Source: Polyangiaceae bacterium
Lineage (GTDB): Bacteria > Myxococcota_A > Polyangia > Polyangiales > Polyangiaceae
DNA: 56,749 bases
NCBI GenBank assembly: GCA_023150915.1
Contig: JAKLKA010000068.1
Coordinates: 1-56,749 of the forward strand
Direction: 5' to 3'
In this document: positions 42,870 through 52,358 of the stretch, piece by piece
Layout: every line of letters begins with the position of its first letter
Numbering within the stretch: position 1 is the first letter of the stretch
Program-made: the position numbers and the translations under genes
The notes under the pieces: generated by a model
The model's database searches: none
Seen by the model: only the letters and a program-made list of their open reading frames with translations
Told to the model about the DNA's origin: nothing

Positions 42870-44408
42870 CTACTTCTTCCGGGCCTTCCACTTCCCGTCC
42901 CCGTCGGCGTCCACGTAGATCGGGTTGGTGATCGCCACCGGAAACAGCGTCTCGGCCGGCGGCCCGCCCACCACCGGGGGCAGCGGCCGATCGCCGTCCA
43001 CCCGCACCACCACGAAGGCGTCGTCCGGCGTGTCGAGGGTGATCTCACCGGCGAAGCGCTCGGTCTCGTTGCTCGGGGCAATGGGCAGCTCCTTCGCCAC
43101 GCGCCCGTTCACGTAGGCACGCAGGCGCGCCACGCTCACCCAGGCCGCCGCGCGGATCTTCACCGAGAGCGTGACCTTCTTTTCCACGGCGCGGGCCACC
43201 TCGCCCAGCGATTTGTCACCGATGGTGGCCTCGACGAACGGACCCGAGCTGAAGAACGCGGCGCCCTCGCGCAGCGCCGCCGCCAGGCGCTCGCCGTCCA
43301 CGGTGGGGTCGGTCAGTCGCACGTAGTTGCGGGGGTAGCCGGCGTAGCTGGTGAGCAGCTCGTGGGTGTCCGAGTTGCCCATCGCGGTGATCCGCCGCCC
43401 GTCGGTCAGCAAGCCGAACCAATCGCCCATCACCTGGTCGACTGCCTCGAGCGAGCCGTGCTTGGCGCCGTTCATCACCTCGACGGCGTCGAAGTCGAAG
43501 CTCACGTGTGCGTGGGCGAAGCGGGCGGACTTGGGCTCGAAGCCGCCGACGTTGAAGTAGCCCAGCTTCCCCAGCCGCGGGTGATTCACCGTGACCAGCG
43601 CCGTGGGACCGTGCCGCCGCACCGCGCGGAGCAGCTGGTCGGCGGGGGTGCCGGTCATGCGCACGCCGTGCAAGACCCACCAGTCTTGCTCGTGCTTCAG
43701 GGGGAACGCCCCGAAATGCCCCCAGTCGGTGGTGCTGAGCTCGCTGCCGAGCACGGTCTCGAGCAGCCCCTTTGCGCCGGCGCGCTCGATCTCGGGCCGG
43801 TAGTCGGTGACTACGTTGTGGTCCGTGGCGATCAGCACGTCCACGCCTTCGCTCGCGAACTCGTGCACGCGGGCCGCGAGCGGCACCTTCGAGTCCCACG
43901 ACGGGTCGGCGTGAACGTGAGCGTCGGCACTGACCCAACCCTCGCGGGTGATCAGCCGGGTGAGCGTCACGTTCAACGTCTGCGGCTCCGGGCGCACGCT
44001 CAGCGCCTGCTGATGCAGGCTCCACTCGGGGCCGCGGCTCACGAACAGGTCGTAGCTGCCCGAGGGCACCGAGATCGCGCCCTGCCCCGTGAGCGAGAAC
44101 ACGCGATGGTGCGCCGCCAGGCCACCTTCGACGCTGCGGGTGGGGCGGCCAAAGCCCAGATCCGGCGTGGGCGTGCCGTCACGCCCGATCCAGGTCAGCT
44201 TGCACGGAATGCTGCGGCCACTGGCGTCGCTCACGCGGAAGGTCACGTTCGCAGAGGGCGCCGGCGGCTCCGGGGCGCTGCTCGAGCTGGCGGCGGCGTC
44301 GGCGACCTGCTGCCCAGCAGGCGCGCGACGCCGGCAGCCGTGCGCCGCCACGCCGAACGCCAGCGCCAGCGCCAGCCCAGGGACGATCCAGCTGGCCCGC
44401 TGCCGCAT
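42870..44408 (-). CDS. CehA/McbA-family PHP-domain metallohydrolase, lipoprotein
   Basis: 512 residues. Signal peptide MRQRASWIVPGLALALAFGV with lipobox AAHGC (Cys25) and a Ser/Ala/Pro linker. A beta domain (~55-150) precedes a PHP metal site: SADAHVHAD (~162), ATDHNVVTDY, SELSTTDWGHFGAF, NHPRLG and GNSDTHE. A C-terminal beta domain follows. CehA/McbA members are carbaryl-type hydrolases and phosphoesterases; the true substrate is unknown. Exported, probably periplasm- or outer-membrane-anchored. It overlaps the upstream gene by one base (TGATG). Confidence 0.8.
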   Translation of the reverse strand: MRQRASWIVPGLALALAFGVAAHGCRRRAPAGQQVADAAASSSSAPEPPAPSANVTFRVSDASGRSIPCKLTWIGRDGTPTPDLGFGRPTRSVEGGLAAHHRVFSLTGQGAISVPSGSYDLFVSRGPEWSLHQQALSVRPEPQTLNVTLTRLITREGWVSADAHVHADPSWDSKVPLAARVHEFASEGVDVLIATDHNVVTDYRPEIERAGAKGLLETVLGSELSTTDWGHFGAFPLKHEQDWWVLHGVRMTGTPADQLLRAVRRHGPTALVTVNHPRLGKLGYFNVGGFEPKSARFAHAHVSFDFDAVEVMNGAKHGSLEAVDQVMGDWFGLLTDGRRITAMGNSDTHELLTSYAGYPRNYVRLTDPTVDGERLAAALREGAAFFSSGPFVEATIGDKSLGEVARAVEKKVTLSVKIRAAAWVSVARLRAYVNGRVAKELPIAPSNETERFAGEITLDTPDDAFVVVRVDGDRPLPPVVGGPPAETLFPVAITNPIYVDADGDGKWKARKK

Positions 44409-45367
44409 CAGAAGCGACCGACGACCCCGAAGGCGCCCCCGCCCCGCGTGGGATGGGCCATGGGCAAGAGCGACACGCCGGGCTTCTCTGCCGGCGGGCG
44501 CAGCTCCGGGCTCAGGGGTTTCTTCACCGAGCGTTTCAGCTCGGGCACGAACGCGAGCTGCGCCTGGAGCACGCCGACCGCGGCCACGCCGATGAAGCCC
44601 CAGGTCGCGATCACCATCGTCTGGTGCGCCGCATCGAGCTTGGGGTTCAGATCGGCGGGATCGGGCGGCGGGTCGTCGTCGGCGCGGGCGTTCAGATCGA
44701 GCTGGATCACCATGGCGCCGATGGCGGTCCCGGCCAGGAGCACCTCCGAGCCCAAGAACAGGTAGCCGAGCAGTGGGTCGCGGTTCTGGAACTGCCCTGC
44801 GCCGAAGGGGATGGCGGCGACCCAGCGGCTATTCTTCTCGACCTGCACCTCTTGGCTCGCCAGCTCTTCCAGGCGTGCGACCCGGCGCTTCTCGGCAGCG
44901 GTGCGAGCGGCAGCGGCGGCGGCGGCAGCCCGCGCCGCTTCGCGCTTCTTGGCCTCGGCGGCGGCCAGCTCGACCTTCAACGCGTCCTTCACCTGAAGGA
45001 AGCGGTCGATGACCGGTCCGGGGAACACCAGGCTGTCGGGGCGCATGGTCGGGTTCTGCCGAAGCGCCGCGCGCATCTGCTCTTCCGCATCGGCGGTCTG
45101 TCCGTTCCCGATCAGGCACGCGGCGTAGTACATCCGCGCGCGCTCCAGCACGTCGGGGTCGCTGATCTGGCGGGGCTCGGCCCCGATCAGGCCCGAGAAG
45201 GCCTTCACGCAGTCGCCGTACTTGCCGGTCTCGTAGAGCGTGATGACCCGGGCCAGCTTGGCGTCGTCACTCAGGCCCGCCGCGGGCTGCGCCAGCGCCG
45301 GCCCCGAGAGACACGCGAGCCCCACCAGGAAGCCGAGGATCAGGAGACTGGATCTTGCCGGGGGCAT
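44408..45367 (-). CDS. Exported protein with TPR-like N-terminal part, coiled coil and membrane segments
   Basis: 319 residues from ATG 45367; signal peptide SSLLILGFLVGLACLSGPAL, AQ. Residues ~30-130 are TPR-like (LARVITLYETGKYGDCVKAF, LERARMYYAACLIGNGQTAD). A ~50-residue Ala/Lys/Arg/Glu coiled coil (EAKKREAARAAAAAAAARTA) follows, then two hydrophobic segments (LLGYLFLGSEVLLAGTAIGA; TMVIATWGFIGVAAVGVLQA). Not recognised as a named family. Its place between a kinase and a PHP hydrolase suggests an envelope-associated function. Confidence 0.65.
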   Translation of the reverse strand: MPPARSSLLILGFLVGLACLSGPALAQPAAGLSDDAKLARVITLYETGKYGDCVKAFSGLIGAEPRQISDPDVLERARMYYAACLIGNGQTADAEEQMRAALRQNPTMRPDSLVFPGPVIDRFLQVKDALKVELAAAEAKKREAARAAAAAAAARTAAEKRRVARLEELASQEVQVEKNSRWVAAIPFGAGQFQNRDPLLGYLFLGSEVLLAGTAIGAMVIQLDLNARADDDPPPDPADLNPKLDAAHQTMVIATWGFIGVAAVGVLQAQLAFVPELKRSVKKPLSPELRPPAEKPGVSLLPMAHPTRGGGAFGVVGRF

Positions 45368-45428
45368 CGGGGCCGCGGCGGACGCGCCGAGCGAGAGGTT
45401 CGACCGCGCCCGCCACCGCGTCAACTGC

Positions 45429-47249
45429 TTACCAGGAAAGCTGGGTGGACTTGCCTGCTTCGAGCGTGAGCTTCCGGACCTTCGGATCGGCGCCCGGGCT
45501 GTAGAGCGTACATTCGCCCTGCACCGAGCGCGAAGATCCCGGGAACTTGACGCTGAGCACCCGCCCGACGCGCAGCTCGCCCGGGAAGTGGTCCGGGCAG
45601 GTGGCGTGCGTGCCCTCGGGGCCCACTAGCGACACGGTGGCGTCCTTGAACGGGGCCTCGCCGGTGATGGTCTGGACGCCAGGAACCACCGTGAACCCCT
45701 GCGCGCCCTTGGCGATGCAGCAGTAGCTGTCGGGTGGCACCACCTCGAGCGTGTGGGCCCCGACCGCGAGCTCGAAGTCTCTACCGAACCAATCGGCGTG
45801 GGGCGTGCCGTCGATGCGCACGATCCCGCCGCCTGCGCCGCGCACCAGGATCCGGACGGTCCCGGTCTTGCCGTTCGGGGCGGCGCTCGGCAGCGGGCCG
45901 AGCACCGGCTTGGCCACCCGGCTGTGCGACGCAGAAGGGTTGGCGGTGACCGTGGGCGGCGCAACGATCGACGGCGTGAGCACCGGCTGCCCGCTGGGCG
46001 CTTCCACCGGTTGATCGGGCTCGGGGGTCAGCACCGGCGTCTGCGCGCGGCGACTCACGCCGTAGGCCGCCGCCCCGAGCACCACGCTCATTCCGAGCAG
46101 CGCCCCGGCGCGCGCGCCCAGGCGACGGCGCCGCTCGCTCTGGGCGAGCCCTGCCACCTGCTTGAGCAACTCGGCGTCGTCGGGGCGGAACGCCAGGGCA
46201 CGATTGAAGTGCGCCGCAGCGGTGGGCGCCTGCTTCGCCGACCGGGCCGTCTTGCCCAGCTCGACCAGCCTCGGAACGATGCGCCGCTCGTAGTCTGCGG
46301 TGTAGCTCTGGGCCGAGAGCAAGTACTCGAGCAGCTCGCGGCGCGGATTGTCGAACCCGAGCTGGCTGAGCTCGCTGCGCAGCGCGTCGCACAGCTCTTC
46401 GCAGCTCTCGTAGCGGCCCGCCGGCTCGCGGCTGAGCGCGCGCTCGACGATCCGGCTGAACCCGCTGCCGACCGTCGGCCGGGCGCGTTCCGGCGGCGTG
46501 AAGGTGCCGTCCAGCACCTTGCGCAACACCTGCGCCGGGTTCTTCCCGTCGAACGGCAATCGCCCGACCATGCACTCGTAGAGCAAGACACCGAGCCCGA
46601 ACACGTCGGCGCGGGCAGTGACGTCGCCGCCTTCGATCTGCTCCGGCGCCATGTGGGCCGGCGAGCCCAGCACCTGCCCGGTGCTGGTCACGCCCTGCGC
46701 GTCGAGCAGCTTGGCGATGCCGAAATCGGTGATCTTCACCCGGCCCGCTTCGGCGTCGGCGGGGCGTTCCTGCGAGGCGCCGCGCTTGCTGGGCGTGCGA
46801 TCCGAGAGATCGACCAGCACGTTTTCGGGCTTCACGTCCCGGTGGATCACGCCCTGGCGGTGCGCGTGCTCGAGCGCGGTACCCAGCTCGATGCCCAGCG
46901 CGGCGGCGACCTCGGCAGGCATGTGGCCGCGGTCCGAGATCAACTTGCGCAGCGTGGTGCCGGGCACCAACTCGACCACCAGATAGCGCTCGGCGTCGTC
47001 TTCTTCCGAAACGTCGTAGACCTCGACGATGTTCGGGTGCTTCAGCTTGGCAACGGCCCGCGCCTCGCTGACGAAACGCAGCGCGACCTCTTTGTTCTCG
47101 CGCAGGTGCTTGTGGATCACCTTGATGGCAACGTCGCGCGCCAGGCGCCGATCGCGCGCGCGGTAGACCGTGGCCATGCCGCCGTGCCCGATCTCTTCGA
47201 GCACCTCGTACTTCTGGATCTTCGGGATCTGCTCGGCGACCAGCGGCAT
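45429..47249 (-). CDS. Eukaryote-like Ser/Thr protein kinase with transmembrane helix and PEGA-like extracytoplasmic part
   Basis: 606 residues. Kinase domain ~14-275: IGHGGMATVYRA glycine loop, VAIKVIH, IHRDVKPENVLV, ITDFGIAKL and HMAPEQI. Residues ~345-380 look TPR-like. One transmembrane helix (GALLGMSVVLGAAAYGV, ~395). Outside: a Pro/Ser-rich stalk and beta-rich PEGA-like domain (GTVRILVRGAGGGIVRIDGT, DFELAVGAHTLEVVPPDSYC). It would signal from the envelope into the cytoplasm. The ATG at 47249 is chosen because GGAGA is ~10 bases upstream. Confidence 0.9.
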   Translation of the reverse strand: MPLVAEQIPKIQKYEVLEEIGHGGMATVYRARDRRLARDVAIKVIHKHLRENKEVALRFVSEARAVAKLKHPNIVEVYDVSEEDDAERYLVVELVPGTTLRKLISDRGHMPAEVAAALGIELGTALEHAHRQGVIHRDVKPENVLVDLSDRTPSKRGASQERPADAEAGRVKITDFGIAKLLDAQGVTSTGQVLGSPAHMAPEQIEGGDVTARADVFGLGVLLYECMVGRLPFDGKNPAQVLRKVLDGTFTPPERARPTVGSGFSRIVERALSREPAGRYESCEELCDALRSELSQLGFDNPRRELLEYLLSAQSYTADYERRIVPRLVELGKTARSAKQAPTAAAHFNRALAFRPDDAELLKQVAGLAQSERRRRLGARAGALLGMSVVLGAAAYGVSRRAQTPVLTPEPDQPVEAPSGQPVLTPSIVAPPTVTANPSASHSRVAKPVLGPLPSAAPNGKTGTVRILVRGAGGGIVRIDGTPHADWFGRDFELAVGAHTLEVVPPDSYCCIAKGAQGFTVVPGVQTITGEAPFKDATVSLVGPEGTHATCPDHFPGELRVGRVLSVKFPGSSRSVQGECTLYSPGADPKVRKLTLEAGKSTQLSW

Positions 47250-47271
47250 GCCGTTCACTCTCCGCGCCCGG

Positions 47272-48672
47272 TCACTTCACGACCTCGACCCGAAGCGCGT
47301 TGGTCGACCCCCTGCCCCCGACCGGCGCCCCATACACGATCACGAACCGGTCCCCTGGCCCCACCGCCTTGCGATCGACCAAGAGCTCGCGGGTCCGCAG
47401 GGCGAGCAATTCCAGATCGGTCACGACTTCCAGCGGCTCCGGCGACACGCCCCAGAATAGCGCGAGCCTTCGTAGTGTCCGCTGGTCGGGCGAAAGTGCC
47501 ACGATCGGCACCCGGGGCCGGGCCTTCGAGACCAGCCGGGCGGTTCCCCCGCTCTCGGTCAGGGCCACGATCACCTTGGCGCCGACCTCGCGGGCGATGT
47601 TGCAGGCGGCGTGGGCGATGGCCTCGGCGGTCTCGACCCCCGGTTCGGACGGCAGCGGCGCGAAGAACGGGCTGGCCTCGGCCTCGCGGATGATGCGGTC
47701 CATCATCTGGCAGGCCCGGATCGGGTATTTTCCGCTCGCCGTCTCGCCCGAGAGCATGACCGCATCGGCGCCGCCGAACACCGCACCGGCGACATCGCTG
47801 GCCTCGGCGCGCGTGGGGCGCGGCGAGTCGACCATCGACTGAAGCATCTCGGTGGCCACGATCACCGGCCGGCGGAGCGCGCGACAGGTCCCGATGATCT
47901 GGCGTTGCACCACCGGCACGCGCTCGGGCGGCAGCTCCACACCCAGATCGCCACGGGCCACCATCACCGCGTCCGAGGCCGCGGCGATGGCCTCGATGCC
48001 GTCGACCGCGCTGGGCGTCTCGATCTTGGCGACAATCGGCGTCGGACGACCCAGCCGCTCACACAGCGCGCGCAGCTCGTCCACGTCTTTGGCGGCGCGC
48101 ACGAACGAGAGCGCGACATAGTCCACCCCAATGCTCAGCCCCAGCTCGAGGTCGTCGCGGTCTTTGTCGGTCAGCGCGCTCTGGCGCACGCGGTGCGAGG
48201 GCAGGTTCACCCCCATGCGCGCGCGCAGCGCGCCGCCGTGCTCGACCTTGGCGGTGACCCGCTCGGCGGTGACCCGCTCGACCCGCAGCTCGACCTGGCC
48301 GTCCCCGAGCAGAATGCGATCGCCAGCGTGGAGATCTTCGTGCAGCCCGTCATATTCCACCCCGATCGTGGCGTCGTCGCCCGCCGCGCGGGACACCAGG
48401 TCGATGCTCTGCCCGACCTCGACCGCCGGGGGCACCACCGTGCTGGTCCGGATCTTCGGGCCGCACAGATCCTGCAAGATGGCCACGGGCTTTCGGGCCC
48501 GTTCGCTCTCCGAGCGGATCAGCTCGACCATTCGCCCGTGATCGTCGTGGGTGCCATGCGAGAAGTTCAGGCGCGCCACGTCCATCCCCGCGGCGATCAG
48601 CTCTGCCACACGCTCGCGGGTGCTGACCGCGGGCCCCAGGGTGCAGACGATCTTGGCGCGGCGGGCGGACAT
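47272..48672 (-). CDS. pyk: Pyruvate kinase
   Basis: 466 residues. RAKIVCTLGPAVSTRERVAE at the start, GMDVARLNFSHGTHDDH, DLCGPKIRT, the substrate/cation site VAKIETPSAVDGIEAI with the MVARGDLGVELP signature, and the C-terminal allosteric domain (VALTESGGTARLVSKARPRV). Converts phosphoenolpyruvate plus ADP to pyruvate plus ATP. ATG 48672 has GGAGGCGG just upstream. Divergent from lysA, with 65 bases between the start codons. Confidence 0.96.
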   Translation of the reverse strand: MSARRAKIVCTLGPAVSTRERVAELIAAGMDVARLNFSHGTHDDHGRMVELIRSESERARKPVAILQDLCGPKIRTSTVVPPAVEVGQSIDLVSRAAGDDATIGVEYDGLHEDLHAGDRILLGDGQVELRVERVTAERVTAKVEHGGALRARMGVNLPSHRVRQSALTDKDRDDLELGLSIGVDYVALSFVRAAKDVDELRALCERLGRPTPIVAKIETPSAVDGIEAIAAASDAVMVARGDLGVELPPERVPVVQRQIIGTCRALRRPVIVATEMLQSMVDSPRPTRAEASDVAGAVFGGADAVMLSGETASGKYPIRACQMMDRIIREAEASPFFAPLPSEPGVETAEAIAHAACNIAREVGAKVIVALTESGGTARLVSKARPRVPIVALSPDQRTLRRLALFWGVSPEPLEVVTDLELLALRTRELLVDRKAVGPGDRFVIVYGAPVGGRGSTNALRVEVVK

Positions 48673-48737
48673 CCGCCTCCATGGTGCCACACCACGGGCC
48701 GAACCGGGACCCACAGCAGAGCGCGCGAAAATGGGCT

Positions 48738-50006
48738 ATGAGGCCGCCCATGTCGGGTTTCGGACGGGACGGAAGCGGGCGCGCCACGCTGGGCGGCAGG
48801 CTGCTCAGCGAGCTTCGGGCAGAGGCCGGGGTGGGCACGCCGGCGTACTTCTACGACCTCGATGCCATCACCCAGGCCACTCGCGAGCTGGTCGCCGCGT
48901 TCGGCGCGGCGCCGGGCTTCGTCGCCTACGCCGTCAAGGCGAACACTGCCGGCAGCATCGTGCGCGCGGTGGCGCAGGCGGGGGGCGGCGCCGACGTGGT
49001 CAGCGGCGGCGAGCTGGCGGTGGCGCTGGGCGCCGGCGTGGGCCCCGAGCGGATCGTGATGAGCGGCGTGGCCAAGCAAGATTGGGAGCTCGATCGGGCC
49101 ATCGGCCACGGCATCCGGGCGATCCAGCTCGAGAGCGTCGAAGAGATCCCGCGGGTCGCGGCCCGCGCGCTGGCCGTGGGCAAGGCGGCGCGGGTCAGCC
49201 TGCGCATCAACCCCGACGTCGCGATCGACTCGCACGCCCACATCGCCACCGGGCACGACGAAGCCAAGTTCGGCATCGTCGCTCGGGACTTGCCGGCCGC
49301 CTTCGGCGAGGTCGCGCGGGCGGGGGCGGCGCTGCGGCTCGACGGGCTCTCCACCCACGTCGGGTCCATGCTGACCACGCCGGGGCCCTATCTGGAGAGC
49401 GCGCGGGTGGTGTGCGCGGCCGCGCGCGAGCTCCGGGCCAGCGGCCAAGAGCTCGCATTCGTCGACTTCGGCGGGGGCTTCGGCATCGACTATGGCGGGG
49501 CACCCGTCGAGCCGCCGCCGGCGTTCGTGCGCGCGGCCTTGAGGCTGCTCCCCGAGCAAGGGCTGGCCGATCTGGCGCTGGCCATCGAGCCCGGGCGCTC
49601 GCTCGTGGCGCCCTTTGGCGTCCTGGTCGCGTCGGTGGTGCAGTCGAAGACCAGCGGCTCGCGCCGCTGGTGCATGATCGACGCGGGCATGAACGATCTG
49701 TTGCGCCCCGCGCTGTACGGCGCGCGCCACCGCATCGAGCCCATCGAGCACGCGCCGTCGAGCCCCGAGTGGCAGGTGGTGGGCCCGGTGTGCGAGAGCG
49801 CCGACGACTTCGGCCTGCACGCCCTCGGGCCCGATTTGCCGCAGGCGGTCGCGCTGCGCGACGCCGGCGCCTATGGTTTCACCATGGCCAGCGAGTACAA
49901 CGGTCGGGCGCTGCCCGCCGAAGTGTTCGTGGCCGGCGGCCGGGTCGCCCACGTGTCGCGCTCGCCGGGCGTCGAGGCCTGGGTCGAGCGCCGGCTGGGC
50001 GCGTGA
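48738..50006 (+). CDS. lysA: Diaminopimelate decarboxylase
   Basis: 422 residues. PLP lysine Lys67 in YAVKANT, DVVSGGELAVALGAG, HVGSMLTTPGPY, DFGGGFGIDYG, AIEPGRSLVAPFGVLV and GPVCESADDFG complete the alanine-racemase-fold/DAPDC pattern. Final step of lysine synthesis (meso-diaminopimelate to lysine plus CO2). The start at 48738 gives MRPPMSGFG; a second ATG follows at 48750. Confidence 0.95.
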   Translation: MRPPMSGFGRDGSGRATLGGRLLSELRAEAGVGTPAYFYDLDAITQATRELVAAFGAAPGFVAYAVKANTAGSIVRAVAQAGGGADVVSGGELAVALGAGVGPERIVMSGVAKQDWELDRAIGHGIRAIQLESVEEIPRVAARALAVGKAARVSLRINPDVAIDSHAHIATGHDEAKFGIVARDLPAAFGEVARAGAALRLDGLSTHVGSMLTTPGPYLESARVVCAAARELRASGQELAFVDFGGGFGIDYGGAPVEPPPAFVRAALRLLPEQGLADLALAIEPGRSLVAPFGVLVASVVQSKTSGSRRWCMIDAGMNDLLRPALYGARHRIEPIEHAPSSPEWQVVGPVCESADDFGLHALGPDLPQAVALRDAGAYGFTMASEYNGRALPAEVFVAGGRVAHVSRSPGVEAWVERRLGA

Positions 50007-50010
50007 GCCC

Positions 50011-52188
50011 TCAGGGCTTCCGCTTGTAGACCGCGGGCGTCTGCGACGACGAGCGGCGGCGAGTGCCGGTCTGCTTGCGGCTCAGCGTGCTCGACGGCGG
50101 CTCGGTGCGGCGGTGCGTGGCGGTGTTGCGCGGCGGCGGGGTCAGGCTGCGCGTGCGATACACCTCGCCGTCCACCACCACCTCGATGCCCAGCGCGCGG
50201 CAGCGGCGCGCCACCCGCTCGATGTCGGTGCCGGGCATCAGCAAGAGGCCCGCCGGCGGCGACGGGTCGACGAACAGATCGGCGGTCTGGCGCCGGGTCC
50301 GCAGCATCTCGCGGATCTCGGTGTCCTCCACCCACAAGAAGCCCTGGGTCTGGACGAACTCGGCCCGGCCCAGCACGGCCGACGCCTGGGTCAGCATGCG
50401 CTCGATCGGATCGGGCAGCTGGGCCACGGTCTCGAGCCGCAGCTTGATGTTCTCGGCCTCGAAGCCGGCGGCCAGCGCCAGCGACAGGGTGTGGGGCGTC
50501 ACGCTCACGTCCAGCGTGCCCGTCACCGAGCCGATCTCGATCAGCGGATACAGCGCCACGACGTTGCCGATCTTGTCGGCGGGGCCCAGGCGCAGCACCT
50601 GCCCGTCGATGAACCGGCTGGGCTCACGCTGCGCGTCCGCGTTCGCGAGCGCAGTGCCGGTGATGAAGGCGCGCCCCCGAGGCGTGATGCGCAGGGTCGG
50701 CTGGATCGAGTCATCGGCGGGATCGCCCAGGTCGACCACGCCCAAGGCGTGCAGCGTTTCGCAGGCGATGCGGCGCGCGATCTCGGCGGGGGTGGTGACC
50801 TCGACCCCGGCGCGGCCGGCCCAGCGCTCGAGCAGTCGCGCCAGCCCCGGCGTGCGCGAGTCGGCCCGCACGAACGCTGCCACCGCCTCCCACGGTGCCC
50901 AGCGACCGTCGCCCAGCTCGCGCAGCGCATCGAGCACGATCTGGCGGAGCACGCCCACGGCGCTGGCCTCTCGCGACTCGGTGGACACACGCAACACTTC
51001 ACCGTCCGGGCGCGCTTCGTCCCAGGCGCCGCCGCGCAGCCAGGTCTCGAACAACAGGCGGCCCAGATCCCCGACCCGGCTGGCACCGGGCGGCGACGAC
51101 ACACTGACCACCGAGGCTTCCCACAGGCCCATGGCGCGTGAGAGCGCGGCGATCAGCGCCACGGCTTCGGGGTTCTTGCCGAAGCGCGTGGCAAGCTTCG
51201 AGGTCAACGAGCGCGGGGTGCCCACGCCGGGTCGAACGTCCACCGACGGGTCGCGCACGGCCAGCGCCATGGCCAGAGCCAGCGGCACCGGATCTTCTGC
51301 GAACCGCGCACGGCGCGGGGCATGATCTTCGGCCAGCACGAAGCTCAAGATCTCGCGACGCTGGGCCTCGCGCTCGGCGCGACGCTGGGCGCCGACCAGC
51401 ACCGCCACCTCGCTGGGGATCACGTGGCGGTTCGGATAGACCGGAATCAAGAAGCCCCGGCGCTCGAGCGCGAAGCCGACCCCGCGGCGCGACGGGCTGG
51501 CGCCGGTGGCGCCGCGCAGGCGCATGGGCTCACGCTCGAGATCCAGCAGCTCTTCGGTCTCGACCTCACCGCCGACCTTCTCGACCGTCTTGAGCAGCTT
51601 CCGCTCGAGCGGCGCCAGCGCGTCGACCTCTTGGGCGAGCGCCTGGGGATCGTTCATCATCTCCCACGCCGCCTCGAGCGACAGCGCCAGCGGCGGGGTA
51701 GCCGGGCGGCCCAGGTAGTGCGAGGCAATGCTACTGGCGACCTCGGGGCTGGCCTGGGCGAGCAGCGCCCGGGCGCCGCGCGGGTCGTCGCCTTGCCAGC
51801 TCTTCACCTGCACCATGTAGGCGATGGGCAAGATCAGCTCGACCCCGCCGTGAGCGCCGCGCCGGGCGAACACCATGCCGCGATGCACCAGCGGCGCAAC
51901 CGCCGAGGGCAGCGCGTCGAGCACCAGCGCACCCTTCGCCTCGGCGATGCGGAAGAACAGCTCTGCGGTCGCCGCCGGAAGGTACGCCGCCGGATCCCGC
52001 ACCTCGGGCAGCGACACCAGGGCCCGGGCAACCTGCGATGCGACGTCGATCCGCTTGGCCTGGTCCACGCTGATCTCGAGCCGATCGATCAGCGACGAGA
52101 GCTCGCGGTCGGGAAGCTGCCGCAGTACGTCCGCGAGGCGGAGCGCATGATGCGATCGTGCGCTCCTGCCGGTGCCTGGTGCGTCCAT
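50011..52188 (-). CDS. XPB/Ssl2-like helicase-associated (N-terminal) domain protein
   Basis: 725 residues. The N-terminal 500 residues consist of several winged-helix-like helical repeats ([40 protein letters not shown]). The C-terminal part ([60 protein letters not shown]) matches the XPB/Ssl2-N 'helicase_C_3'-type domain found alone or joined to XPB helicase. No helicase motor motifs are present. It ends in a basic tail ([14 protein letters not shown]). Convergent with lysA, 5 bases apart. A partner for an XPB-type helicase elsewhere is inferred. Confidence 0.75.
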   Translation of the reverse strand: MDAPGTGRSARSHHALRLADVLRQLPDRELSSLIDRLEISVDQAKRIDVASQVARALVSLPEVRDPAAYLPAATAELFFRIAEAKGALVLDALPSAVAPLVHRGMVFARRGAHGGVELILPIAYMVQVKSWQGDDPRGARALLAQASPEVASSIASHYLGRPATPPLALSLEAAWEMMNDPQALAQEVDALAPLERKLLKTVEKVGGEVETEELLDLEREPMRLRGATGASPSRRGVGFALERRGFLIPVYPNRHVIPSEVAVLVGAQRRAEREAQRREILSFVLAEDHAPRRARFAEDPVPLALAMALAVRDPSVDVRPGVGTPRSLTSKLATRFGKNPEAVALIAALSRAMGLWEASVVSVSSPPGASRVGDLGRLLFETWLRGGAWDEARPDGEVLRVSTESREASAVGVLRQIVLDALRELGDGRWAPWEAVAAFVRADSRTPGLARLLERWAGRAGVEVTTPAEIARRIACETLHALGVVDLGDPADDSIQPTLRITPRGRAFITGTALANADAQREPSRFIDGQVLRLGPADKIGNVVALYPLIEIGSVTGTLDVSVTPHTLSLALAAGFEAENIKLRLETVAQLPDPIERMLTQASAVLGRAEFVQTQGFLWVEDTEIREMLRTRRQTADLFVDPSPPAGLLLMPGTDIERVARRCRALGIEVVVDGEVYRTRSLTPPPRNTATHRRTEPPSSTLSRKQTGTRRRSSSQTPAVYKRKP

Positions 52189-52358
52189 GCGGGTGCTCCA
52201 GCGAGAGTGGGGGTTCTCGCTAGGTGGAAGCAAACCGTGAATCGGCCAGGTTGTCCAGGGTGGGCAGCGAACGCACACCGGCCCCGGACCCGGTCGCGTT
52301 TTGATCGTGGCCTTGCTAAGTCGAGGCTAAGTCATCGAGAGCGCTCGCGGAGGCAGGC

